NCBI GenBank assembly: GCA_963575645.1
Contig: OY754465.1
Span: 32,313,501-32,377,500, forward strand
From: Xanthostigma xanthostigma
Taxonomy: Eukaryota > Arthropoda > Insecta > Raphidioptera > Raphidiidae
Length of the DNA stretch: 64,000 nucleotides
Direction: 5' to 3'
Shown: piece after piece, positions 54,552-63,931 of the stretch
How positions within the stretch are numbered: the stretch's first letter is position 1
Layout: each line of letters starts with the position of its first letter
The notes under the pieces: generated by a model
What the model saw: only the letters and a program-made list of their open reading frames with translations
What the model was told of the DNA's origin: nothing
Database searches by the model: none
Position numbers and translations under genes: made by a program

Positions 54552-55219
54552 CGGTTTTACTAAGGGTTTATCTACTCAAGATGCCCTTATATCAGTGGTT
54601 AATTATGTAATAGAATTCCTAGACAATAAAAAACTCTGAGCATGTTTTTTCTTTGATTTGAGTCGAGCTTTTGATACTATTAATCATGTGATTTTAATCA
54701 ATAAGTTAGAGTCATATTGTATCCGTAGAGTTTGTCGTAACTGGTTGAATTCTTACTTGTTAAATCGTTCACAAAAGGTGGCGCTTAAAAACGACAACGG
54801 TGTATTTTATTCTGAACCTCTAGCCACTACAACTGGAGTTCCCCAAGGTAGTAATCTGGGTCCCTTACTTTTCATCGTATTTATAAATGATGTTGTTTCC
54901 AATCTTAGTGCTAATAACTTTACAACACTGTTTGCTGATGATACATCTGTGACTACCTTCGCACACAATATACCTGAAATTTCACATAAACATGTTTGTG
55001 CGGTCAACATGCAAAAATTTTGCCATATCAATAGCCTTGTTTTAAACAACTCGAAGTCAGCCTTTCTTCAATTTAGCACTAGAGAGTTGGATCAAAATGT
55101 TCTATTGAAGTTTAATGGCAAGTCTATTAAACAGTCATCAGATGAAAAGTTCTTAGGTATATATCTAGATTCTAAACTGAATTGGCTTATACAGATTAAC
55201 GTTATTTCTGATAAGATGG
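54552..55219 (+). pseudogene. LINE-2 ORF2 piece 1 (RT fingers-palm)
   Basis: FGFTKGLSTQDALISVV (RT3), then a TGA at 54637-54639, then FFFDLSRAFDTINHVILINK (motif A), TTGVPQGSNLGPLLFIVF (motif B), NFTTLFADDTSV (motif C with both Asp), VLNNSKSAFLQFS and DEKFLGIYLDSKLNW (thumb). It ends VISDKM at the insertion. The catalytic residues are intact, so apart from one stop and the truncation the domain is well kept. Confidence 0.88.
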
Positions 55220-56893
55220 AGGTCCGTAAAGCTACCAGTGTAAAATGGGCAGAATCGAATAATTTTGGGCTTAAAATTCAGTGCTAATTTAGTGCTATTT
55301 TGGTGCTGCATTCGCGAATTTAGTGCGCTTTATAATACTGACTAATTAACAGGCATGCTAACTTTTAATTAAGCTATCATTGCATTGATAGAATATCGCA
55401 ATAAATATTAACAGATGAACCCAGTTAATACGCCATCAATTAGTGCTCAAAAAGTGCTATGCAGAAAATAAAAAAAAAGTTTACGATAACGAACGATACG
55501 TCAAAAATTTTTTTTTTAATTTTTCAAGACCTAACACAGCTAGCTTAATACTAAAAGAACATGCCAAAATGGAAAAGAGCATTCAAAAATGTACGGAATC
55601 GAATAATTTTTGTTTTAAAATTTATTGCTAATTTAGTGCTATTCTGCTGTTGCATTCGCGAATTTAGTGCGCTATATAGTACTGACTAATTAACAATTAT
55701 GCTAACTTTTAATTAAGTTATCATTACATTGATAGAATATCGTAATAAATTTATTGGACGAAATCGAATAATTTTTGGCTTAAAATTTAGTGCTAATTTA
55801 GTGCTATTTTGGTGCTGCATTCGCGAATTTAGTGCGCTTTATAATACTGACTAATTAACAGGCATGCTAACTTTTAATTAAGCTATCATTGCATTGATAG
55901 AATATCGCAATAAATATTAACAGATGAACCCAGTTAATACGCTATCAATTAGTGCTCAAAAAGTGCTATGCAGAAAATAAAAAAAAAGTTTACGATAACG
56001 AACGATACGTCAAAAATTTTTTTTTTAATTTTTCAAGACCTAACACAGCTAGCTTAATACTAAAAGAACATGCAAAAATGGAAAATAGCATACAAAAATG
56101 TACAGAATCGAATTGAGCTTTTCAAGACCTCCAATGCGTACATATGGCTAGCATTGTTAGGCTATAAATAGTTAAAGAAAATATTTATTTTTACTAGGTC
56201 ACACAAAACTCAATATAATATAAAGCGGTGTAAGGTATTGAACAATTAAACAAATTTATTTTTTGACGTATCGTTCGTTATCGTGAACTATTTTTATATT
56301 TTCAGCTTAGCACTTTTTGAGCACTAATTGATTGCGTATTAACTGGGTTTAGCTGGTTATATTTCTTACGATATTCTATCAATGCAATGATAACTTAATT
56401 AAAAGTTAGCATGATTATTAATTAGTCACGACTATAAAGCGCACTAAATTCGCGAATGCAACACCAAAATAGCACTAAATTAGCACTAAATTTTAAGCCA
56501 ATAATTATTCGATTCCGTACATTTTTGTGTGCTCTTTTTCATTTTTGCATGTTCTTTTAGTATTAAGCTAGCTGTGTTATGTCTTGAAAAATTAAAAAAA
56601 AATTTGTTTTGACGTATCGTTCGTTATCGTAAACTTTTTTTTTATTTTCTGCATAGCACTATTTGAGCACTAATTGATGGCGTATTAACTGGGTTCATCT
56701 GTTAATATTTATTACGATATTCTATCAATGCAATGATAGCTTAATTAAAAGTTAGCATGCCTGTTAATTAGTCAGTATTATAAAGCGCACTAAATTCGCG
56801 AATGCAGCACCAAAATAGCACTAAATTAGCGCTAAATTTTAAGCCCAAAATTATTCGATTCTGCCCATTTTACACTCGTAGCTTTACGGACCT
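55220..56893. mobile_element. Mutator-like TIR element, 1674 bp, 9-bp target duplication
   Basis: ATAAGATGG occurs at 55211-55219 and 56894-56902. The element starts AGGTCCGTAAAGCTACCAGT and ends with the complement. The arms are several hundred bp long. Each arm holds tandem copies of a ~370-540-bp block (AATTTAGTGCTATTTTGGTG, CGAATTTAGTGCGC, GATAACGAACGATACGTCAA). Nine-base duplications plus very long TIRs fit MULE-type elements. No transposase is encoded, so it would be non-autonomous. A short TAGTGCT motif is repeated many times in both arms. Confidence 0.85.
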
Positions 56894-56902
56894 ATAAGAT
56901 GG

Positions 56903-57156
56903 CCTCATACTGCTATATCATACACCATCTACGTAAATTCGTAAATATTGATACATTAAAAACATATTACTTCGGTTGTATCCAATCCACGCTCAGTTAT
57001 GGAATTGTATGTTGGGGTAACTCCACGCGTATTGGCGATATACTTATTATGCAAAAAAGAATAATTAGACTGATGTCGTTTTCAAATTATAGAGACTCTT
57101 GCCGCCCTCTGTTTAAAAAACATCAAATTTTAACAGTCATTTCTTTATATATTTAT
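56903..57156 (+). pseudogene. LINE-2 ORF2 piece 2 (RT thumb-connection)
   Basis: SYCYIIHHLRKFVNIDTLKT, then YYFGCIQSTLSYGIVCWGNS, then RIIRLMSFSNYRDSCRPLFK, the standard LINE region after the thumb. It continues from 55219 in phase and stops at ISLYIY where the next insertion starts. Confidence 0.88.
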
Positions 57157-59054
57157 AACTAGCCGCTACCCGCGGCTACGCCCGCGATTGAGATGGAAAT
57201 CGACTTTTGACATGCATATCAGGGGTTGAGGTATTGCACATATTTTGACAAACAATTTTCTTATTTTTCGTAAAAAATTTTATTTTTTTTTAATAAAAAG
57301 TATCCTATGTTACTTCTAATACCTTCAAGAGTGTATGTGCAAAGTTTCATGATGATCGGTTAAGTAGTTTTTGCGTGAAAGCGTAACAAACAAACTTACA
57401 TTCGCATTTATAATATTTCGTTTTCATAAAATTTGTAAGTCCGGTCCTGTCGGGCCGATTTTAATGAAATTTTAATAGCACATTTTAATCATTACTAAAG
57501 GGTTAAATTTCAATTTTGAAACGATTCGGAGAAATTTTTCGGTATTTTTGGGCCCAAAAAATGTTTTCAACCCTTTCTTATTTTTCGTAAAAAATTTTTA
57601 TTTTAATAAAAAGTATCCTATGTTACTTCTAATACCTTCAAGAGTGTATGTGCAAAGTTTCATGATGATCGGTTAAGTAGTTTTTGCGTGAAACCGTAAC
57701 AAACAAACTTACATTCGCATTTATAATATTAAAATATTTCGTTTTCATAAAATTTGTAAGTCCGGTCCTGTCGGGCCGATTTTAATGAAATTTTAATAGC
57801 ACATTTTAATCATTACTAAAGGGTTAAATTTCAATTTTGAAACGATTCGGAGAAATTTTTCGGTATTTTTGGGCCCAAAAAATGTTTTCAACCCTTTCTT
57901 ATTTTTCGTAAAAAATTTTTATTTTAATAAAAAGTATCCTATGTTACTTCTAATACCTTCAAGAGTACGGAAGCCGGGTTGGCTCATTGGTGACTAGTGG
58001 AGTAGTGGCACCGCACACGGCCACTTCCAACATGTTAACGCGTACACGCGTTAACATGTGTCCGTGTGCGGGATAAATTCAGATTTCTGCCTTATCCGTG
58101 TGCGGGATAAATGCAGATTTCTACCTTATCCTGGAACGGTAATCGAGCTATCTCTGTATTTTAACTGTCAAATTCTGTGAGCAGCGTTACTTTTTGCATT
58201 GAGGTTAGGCGTAGCTGAAGTTTTGTTTATAGTGAAATAAAGTAATAAAGAATTTCAAAGTAAACATTAGAAATGAGTTTCGTTAAAATTAAAAATGAAA
58301 ATGTTACCGTAAAATTACCTGTGATGAACAATAAACTCATTTCTAATGTTTACTTTGAAATTCTTTATTACTTTATTTCACTATAAACAAAACTTCAGCT
58401 ACGCCTAACCTCAATGCAAAAAGTAACGCTGCTCACAGAATTTGGCAGTTAAAATACAGAGATAGCTCGATTACCGTTCCAGGATAAGGTAGAAATCTGC
58501 ATTTATCCCGCACACGGATAAGGCAGAAATCTGAATTTATCCCGCACACGGACACATGTTAACGCGTGCACGCGTTAACATGTTGGAAGTGGCCGTGTGC
58601 GGTGCCACTACTCCACTAGTCACCAATGAGCCAACCCGGCTTCCGTACAAGAGTGTATGTGCAAAGTTTCATGATGATCGGTTAAGTAGTTTTTGCGTGA
58701 AAGCGTAACAAACAAACTTACATTCGCATTTATAATATTTCGTTTTCATAAAATTTGTAAGTCCGGTCCTGTCGGGCCGATTTTAATGAAATTTTAATAG
58801 CACATTTTAATCATTACTAAAGGGTTAAATTTCAATTTTGAAACGATTCGGAGAAATTTTTCGGTATTTTTGGGCCCAAAAAATGTTTTCAACCCTTTCT
58901 TATTTTTCGTAAAAAAATTTTATTTTAATAAAAAGTATCCTATGTTACTTCTAATACCTTCAAGAGTGTATGTGCAAAGTTTCATGATGATCGGTTAAGT
59001 AGTTTTTGCGTGAAAGCGTAACAAACAAACTTACATTCGCATTTATAATATTAA
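57157..59054 (-). repeat. CTAGC-ended repeat with four ~315-bp tandem units
   Basis: Starts AACTAGCCGCTACCCGCGGC and ends ACATTCGCATTTATAATATT. About four units of 312-321 bp contain GTTTCATGATGATCGGTTAA, TTTTTGCGTGAAAGCG and GTCCGGTCCTGTCGGGCCG. Read on the minus strand it ends in a small hairpin (GCCGC..GCGGC) followed by CTAGT, which recalls Helitron 3' ends. The 3'-UTR-like wording recalls RTE-derived SINEs. It interrupts LINE-2, and a 682-bp palindrome interrupts it. A two-unit copy lies at 63032-63604. Confidence 0.75.
57966..58647. mobile_element. 682-bp palindromic element, 6-bp target duplication
   Basis: Ends TACGGAAGCCGGGTTGGC and its complement, flanked by CAAGAG (57960-57965 and 58648-58653). 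The arms of ~313 bp (57966-58278 and 58335-58647) are almost identical, with a 56-bp loop. Each arm contains its own small palindrome around TGTTAACGCG and a partial duplication of TGTGCGGGATAAAT. No coding content. The near-identity implies a recent origin or conversion. The class is not clear from a 6-bp duplication. Confidence 0.85.
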
Positions 59055-59336
59055 TATGATTGCTTAACGTATGTTAAATCAAATATTAACACATTTTCAA
59101 AAGTTAGCGACACTACTTGTCATTTTCTACGAAATAATGATCGGCTAACAATTTCGAAGCACCATTTAAATCTGTTTGCTAAAGGCCCAAATTCTATGCC
59201 TATAAAACTATTTAATCAATTACCGGCTAATGTTAAATCTGTTAATAGTCTATCTTTTTTCAACCGGACCATCAAGCGTCTCTTAATTAAGCACACCTTT
59301 TATTTCATTCAGGAATTTTTTTCTACCTCATTGTAA
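59055..59336 (+). pseudogene. LINE-2 ORF2 piece 3 (C-terminus)
   Basis: In phase with piece 2: YDCLTYVKSNINTFSKVSDT, then ISKHHLNLFAKGPNSMPIKL, then FNQLPANVKSVNSLSFFNRT, ending FFSTSL and TAA. This is the usual C-terminal pattern of Jockey/CR1-like ORF2 proteins (KLFNxLPxxVK...FK..L). No stop is inside this piece. Confidence 0.88.
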
Positions 59337-59385
59337 TTTCTATGTTTGACTTGTTCCACACATTTATGTCAACAGAATAAATAAA

Positions 59386-59443
59386 CTTTATTATTATTAT
59401 TATTATTGTTATTATTATTATTATTATTATCATTATTATTATT
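59386..59443. repeat. (ATT)n tail of LINE-2
   Basis: ATTATTATT repeats directly follow AATAAATAAACTTT, the expected LINE 3' tail. Confidence 0.85.
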
Positions 59444-59446
59444 AAA

Positions 59447-59710
59447 AAAATTAGAAATAATGGGTATACGAGGGATAACAAATGACATAATCAAATCGTA
59501 TTTATAAAATAGAAATGTCTACGTAAATATCGATCAATATTCCTAATCAATGTCAGCATAGCTGTTGATAAATTTATCGATTACTGTTGCACAAATCAAT
59601 TGATCCTAAATATTGGAAAGACACATTGTATGCAGTTCAGAATCAGAAACTCCGTGGCTCTCAACAATTTTAGTAGTAACAATAATGTCACTACACATCA
59701 AATCTCCTGC
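59447..59710 (+). pseudogene. Third LINE RT fragment, internally deleted
   Basis: LEIMGIRGITNDIIKSYL is the segment after RT motif A (compare MIGIRGIANKIITSYL at 8185 in LINE-1). Then, after a jump of about 100 codons, VDKFIDYCCTNQLILNIGKT, then HCMQFRIRNS is the stretch after motif C. Motifs B and C are missing. It starts directly after the LINE-2 tail. Confidence 0.65.
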
Positions 59711-59943
59711 ACTAGCTTGGTCACATTTTTACACGCTTTATATTAGCTTCATCTGTATGTATGTATGTAAACACGGTTATGTTGTAACCGACTCCTTTGG
59801 GTTTGAATTTGACCCACTTTAAACGAACAGATTTAATTTAAACTTTGTACACTTATCCAGAACCGGTGACAATACAATAATTTGATACGTTTATCTCATT
59901 ATACTGATTGAACTCAAAAGTGAAAAAAAAAATTCTAGCACTG
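59711..59943 (+). repeat. Non-coding repeat segment
   Basis: TTTTTACACGCTTTATATTA, then CTGTATGTATGTATGTAA, then CCGACTCCTTTGGGTTTGAA are words found in many insect repeat tails. No frame. Confidence 0.45.
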
Positions 59944-60014
59944 TCAATAAGATTATCGACCAATTTTTCAGACAATATATTAACAAAAATATCAATAATA
60001 CATTAAACGATTAT

Positions 60015-60898
60015 TATTGATAAATCTATTTTATTATCTAAACCAAATAAAAAATAGAGAATAGTTACTTCTTACCACAACAAGTTTATTAGTGGATGTA
60101 CATTTCGAGAGCTATGCTCTCATCTTCAGCAATACACTAAAACTTTTTAGTGTATTGCTGAAGATGAGAGCATAGCTCTCGAAATGTACATCCACTAATA
60201 AACTTGTTGTGGTAAGAAGTAACTATTCTCTATTTTTTATTAGATTCAAACCACAGTGCTCCTAATATTTTTGTTATCTAAACCAAAATTTCACTTAGAC
60301 AATTTTAATTTAGTTCGTCAAATCCTACTTGCTAATTCTTATCCTCGCAAATTTATAAATTTTATCAAAATTAGAATTAATAAATTAACAAAAAGTCATA
60401 ATTCACAAAACAATGTTAATAATGTTGATTGTCCTTTTATAGTAATTCCTTTTTTCGAAAATATTTCACTAAAATTTAATTCATTTCTTAAAAGTTTAAA
60501 TATAAAAACTGTTTTTAATGTTAAAAATAAACTTGAAAAAATTATTAATAATTAAAAAGGGAAAAGATAAAATTAATAAATTACAAAAGCATAATGTTGT
60601 ATATAAAATTAATTGTGAAAATTGTAATAAGAATTATATTGGTCAAACAAAAAGAGCTCTTAAAATAAGAATAAGAGAACACCAGAATAATCATAAATTA
60701 ATCCCTGACAAACATAATGTAATAACTAAACACAAATTAGAACTTGACCACAAAATTAATTGGGATGATATAAAAATTTTAGATAATGAAACTAATTTTT
60801 TTAAAAGAAATATTTCAGAAATGTTACATATAAAATCAAATAAAAATTCTCTCAATGCTCAATTAGATACGGAAAATTTAAGTAATATATATGTATAA
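60015..60898 (+). pseudogene. Penelope-like RT thumb plus GIY-YIG endonuclease
   Basis: Only the end of the RT is present. KSILLSKP is cut by a hairpin insertion and resumes as KFHLDNFNLVRQILLANSYP at 60280-60345, followed by the thumb/linker IPFFENISLKFNSFLKSLNI. A one-base frameshift near 60545 separates the linker from the endonuclease: KINCENCNKNYIGQTKRAL (Cys pair plus the YIG half of GIY-YIG), then KIRIREHQNN with the conserved Arg and His, then ETNFFKRNISEMLHIKS with the conserved Glu. The stop is at 60896-60898. The endonuclease nicks target DNA for priming. The RT catalytic core is missing, so this copy is dead. Confidence 0.82.
60048..60273. repeat. Penelope-type hairpin inserted with 14-bp target duplication
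   Basis: TTATCTAAACCAAA occurs at 60034-60047 and 60274-60287. The insert is a near-perfect palindrome: AATAGAGAATAGTTACTTCT, then TACATTTCGAGAGCTATGCT, facing GAAGATGAGAGCATAGCTCT, then CGAAATGTACATCC. The GAAGATGAG...CTCGAAA layout is the terminal hairpin type of Penelope-like elements. It breaks an older Penelope reading frame. Confidence 0.8.
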
Positions 60899-61012
60899 TA
60901 TTATTTTGAAATAATATTGTTTTTAATAATTTTTCTTTCTTTATAGGTGCTCAAATTATTTCCATGACTACGTAATAAAACATTGTTTGTTATTATTTTT
61001 TCAATATTTATA

Positions 61013-61498
61013 CAGATTGTATCAAATCAAAACGGTCCATAGGACATTCTGTGTGTAAGACAGAGACGATATATAAAGATCTAAAGCAGTAAGTAAGAAT
61101 GAGATAAATGATCGCTAATATAGTTACTGTGGTTACGTAAGTAAATAATTACGTACACTGTAAATCTTTTTACCAATTTATCAATTAAAACAACTACAAG
61201 TAAATTTATTATGTTGGCGTTTGAATTACCACCATAAAACCATTTAATTATTTGGATTTTTTCCCGAACAGTATAAATAGCCATTTTATCAATAATTTCA
61301 CTAGTGAATACTGACATTTGATAAATTTGTGATTTTTACTGTAGAAAACAAAGACGATACTAACAGATTGTATAACCACAGTAACTATATTAGCTATCAT
61401 TTATCTCATTCTTACTTACTGCTTTAGTGCTTTGTATAATATCGTCTCTGTCTTACACACAGAATGTTCTATGGACTGTTTTTATTTGATACAATCTG
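61013..61498. mobile_element. TA-flanked foldback MITE
   Basis: CAGATTGTATCAAATCAAAA and TTTGATACAATCTG are the ends, TA at 61011-61012 and 61499-61500. The arms extend ~125 bp (AGTAAGTAAGAATGAGATAA and complement). The 78-codon frame inside the loop (61081-61317 minus) has no domain. Confidence 0.8.
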
Positions 61499-61734
61499 TA
61501 TATCAAAAAAATCTTTCACGAATTTACATTAAAAATAAATAGAAACTAATAGTTGGCAAAACCAAAAGTGCACATCCCGCAAGTTTTCCACTGTATGATA
61601 AAAAAATAACAATTAAAAAATATTTTTAATAAATTTAAAAAGATTTAAAAATTTGAAGAAATAAATAATTAAAAATTGAAAAAATATTTTTTTTAAGTTT
61701 GCAAAAATAAAAAAAATTAAGAACTATACATAAT

Positions 61735-61880
61735 ATAATATATAATTAATATCAAGTGGAATAAAATAAAACAAAATAAAAAGAAAAAAAAAGAAAAAAA
61801 TCAATGATTTCGTAAGGAATCGAACCCAGGACATTGCCCTTGGGGATCCAACGGCATAACCATTACGCCACAGCGCCCTA
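61735..61880 (-). mobile_element. tRNA-derived SINE, copy 3
   Basis: Minus strand: A box TGTGGCGTAATGG, B box GGGTTCGATTCC, T-rich run, then the shared tail TTTATTCCACTTGATATTAA. The head differs from copies 1 and 2 (closer to an Arg/Trp-type D arm), but the tail is the same. Confidence 0.7.
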
Positions 61881-62138
61881 CTACGTGTAGTGGTGTTATC
61901 ACGGTATAGAAGTGTAGCACTTGTTTTATGGATTACACTATATTTACACAGCAAATTATTATATTGTTTTTTAAACTATTAGCTGTCAAAAATAATAAAA
62001 TAAAACTGTTTATAAAAATTAAACTACTGAACACATTTTAGTGAATTTAAATAGGGTTCTGGTCTGATAGTAAACAAAGTGAATAAAATATAACCCAAGG
62101 CAATCCGACCAAAATTGCGATCTGTAGAGTCGTGACGT

Positions 62139-62190
62139 ACGTACGTACATACGTACGTACATACGTACGTACGTACATACGTACAGACCA
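62139..62190. repeat. (ACGT/ACAT)n microsatellite
   Basis: Alternating ACGTACGT and ACATACGT words, self-complementary and thus able to extrude. No function implied. Confidence 0.85.
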
Positions 62191-62600
62191 ACCGACAACT
62201 GCTGTTTGTGATTTTCAATTACAATTTTAATAGTATTTATGAACTCGAATTGATTTAAAAATGGTTCTGTTTTATAGATTAGAATCTCCTCTTTTCAAAA
62301 AGCTTCAATTTGAATGGATTTCGTGTGAAATTAACTTAGATATAACTTCTTATATGAACGAAAGTCAGCTCTGACGCACAAAGCGATAATAAAGCACATA
62401 CCGCTAGTTTAGCGGTATGTGCAATTATTAATTATTTTTTTATAATTTTAGATCCGTTCTGAAGAAGATCCAAATCCGGATCGACACGTTAATCGTTTAA
62501 TGTATTATTGATATTTTTGTTAATATATTGTCTGAAAAATTGTTCGATAATTTTATTTATTGAAGAGTTCTAATCAGACGTTAATCAAAGATTTGGACTG

Positions 62601-62930
62601 TCAATAAGACATAGGAGGGTTAAACAACATTTTACGGCAATATGATTAATAAAATTTAACAATTTCTAACCTGTAAACAAAATGTAGTCTATATAGAAAG
62701 TCTTTCTTATACATAAGATAGTATAATATTTATTTTCAGATTGGACAGAACAATTTTATTAAAAAAAACTGTCTTATGATATTTTTAAATTTAAAAACTG
62801 TTGAAATTCAAATTTTAAGTGATCGTGTATATTACAATAATTTGCACAATTTACTATCTCAACTTGCATTGAGGAATGAGGTATGTTTAATGTTTAGTTT
62901 TATCTGATCTGTAATGTCAATGTCACATTG
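62601..62930. other. No feature recognised
   Basis: AT-rich spacer. Confidence 0.4.
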
Positions 62931-63931
62931 AAGAATATATGTTTCAGCTTTCTATTACAATCATTGATGATTGAAAACACGTATAATTTATTTATTATTT
63001 ATACGATATGAGCAATCATATCATATTAATATTATAAATGCGAATGTAAGTTTGTTTGTTACGCTTTCACGCAAAAACTACTTAACCGATCATCATGAAA
63101 CTTTGCACATACACTCTTGAAGGTATTAGAAGTAACATAGGATACTTTTTATTAAAAAAAAATAAAAATTTTTTACGAAAAATAAGAAAGGGTTGAAAAC
63201 ATTTTTTGGGCCCAAAAATACCGAAAAATTTCTCCGAATCGTTTCAAAATTGAAATTTAACCCTTTAGTAATGATTAAAATGTGCTATTAAAATTTCATT
63301 AAAATCAGCCCGACAGGACCGGACTTACAAATTTTATGAAAACGAAATATTATAAATGCGAATGTAAGTTTGTTTGTTACGCTTTCACGCAAAAACTACT
63401 TAACCGATCATCATGAAACTTTGCACATACACTCTTGAAGGTATTAGAAGTAACATAGGATACTTTTTATTAAAAAAAAAAAAATTTTTTACGAAAAATA
63501 AGAAAATTGTTTGTCAAAATATGTGCAATACCTCAACCCCTGATATGCATGTCAAAAGTCGATTTCCATCTCAATCGCGGGCGTAGCCGCGGGTAGCGGC
63601 TAGTAAACAATATATCTCAATGCATTGAATTTCAGAACTCACATTTATTCCAGCAATAAAAATAAAAATCTAAACTAGGGATAATTTATTTCCACACATT
63701 TTATTTATTTTAATAAATGAAAATATGTTTATTTCTCTCTTAAGCTGATCTACTCATAATCTTCTTATTACTCAAATACAAAAACCTTCCGTTTATTACA
63801 AAATTCGGCTTTATAAGACGTTGGTAAGTTCTAGCGCTGTCATTCTTTTTAGAATTCTCGTAATAGTCGGAAATAAATTATACGTGGTTTCAATCATCAA
63901 TAATTGTAATAGAAAGCTGAAAAATATATTC
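62931..63931. repeat. ~65-bp inverted pair enclosing 870 bp
   Basis: 62931-62992 (TTCAGCTTTCTATTACAATC, then GATTGAAAACACGTATAATT) is complementary to 63866-63931. The pair encloses the CTAGC-ended repeat and ~260 bp of anonymous DNA. It could be a foldback that received the repeat. Confidence 0.7.
63032..63604 (+). repeat. CTAGC-ended repeat, two tandem units
   Basis: Reverse-oriented copy of the 57157-59054 family. It begins ATTATAAATGCGAATGTAAG, contains the CATCATGAAACTTTGCACAT block twice, and ends GCCGCGGGTAGCGGCTAGT. Confidence 0.8.

Larger units (their letters stand above)
54552..59443 (+). mobile_element. LINE-2, 5'-truncated non-LTR retrotransposon with (ATT)n tail
   Basis: A Jockey/CR1-type LINE cut into three coding pieces by a Mutator-like element (55220-56893) and a tandem repeat insertion (57157-59054). 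Removing both keeps the ORF2 frame open from RT motif 3 to the natural stop at 59334-59336. A 3' UTR and an (ATT)n tail follow, the standard end of this LINE type. The 5' truncation falls at a palindrome. Confidence 0.88.
59944..62600 (+). mobile_element. Penelope-like element with terminal inverted segments
   Basis: 59944-60015 (ATTATCGACCAATTTTTCAG, then ATTAAACG) is inverted relative to 62490-62560. The right side contains GAAGAAGATCCAAATCCGGA and ends in the AAGAGTTCTAATCAGACG, AATCAAAGATTTGG sequence common to other copies in this window. Between them lies an RT-GIY-YIG coding remnant. Three later insertions sit inside: a hairpin (60048-60273), a TA-flanked MITE (61013-61498) and a SINE (61735-61880). 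Inverted or tandem terminal repeats with a GIY-YIG endonuclease define Penelope-like elements. Confidence 0.75.

Noticed and set aside
60518-60898. Homing endonuclease or phage GIY-YIG gene
   Set aside because: It directly follows RT thumb-type sequence and sits between Penelope-type ends, so it is the C-terminal domain of a Penelope-like element.
61081-61317. 78-codon ORF as a host gene
   Set aside because: It lies within the arm and loop of a TA-flanked MITE and has no recognisable domain.
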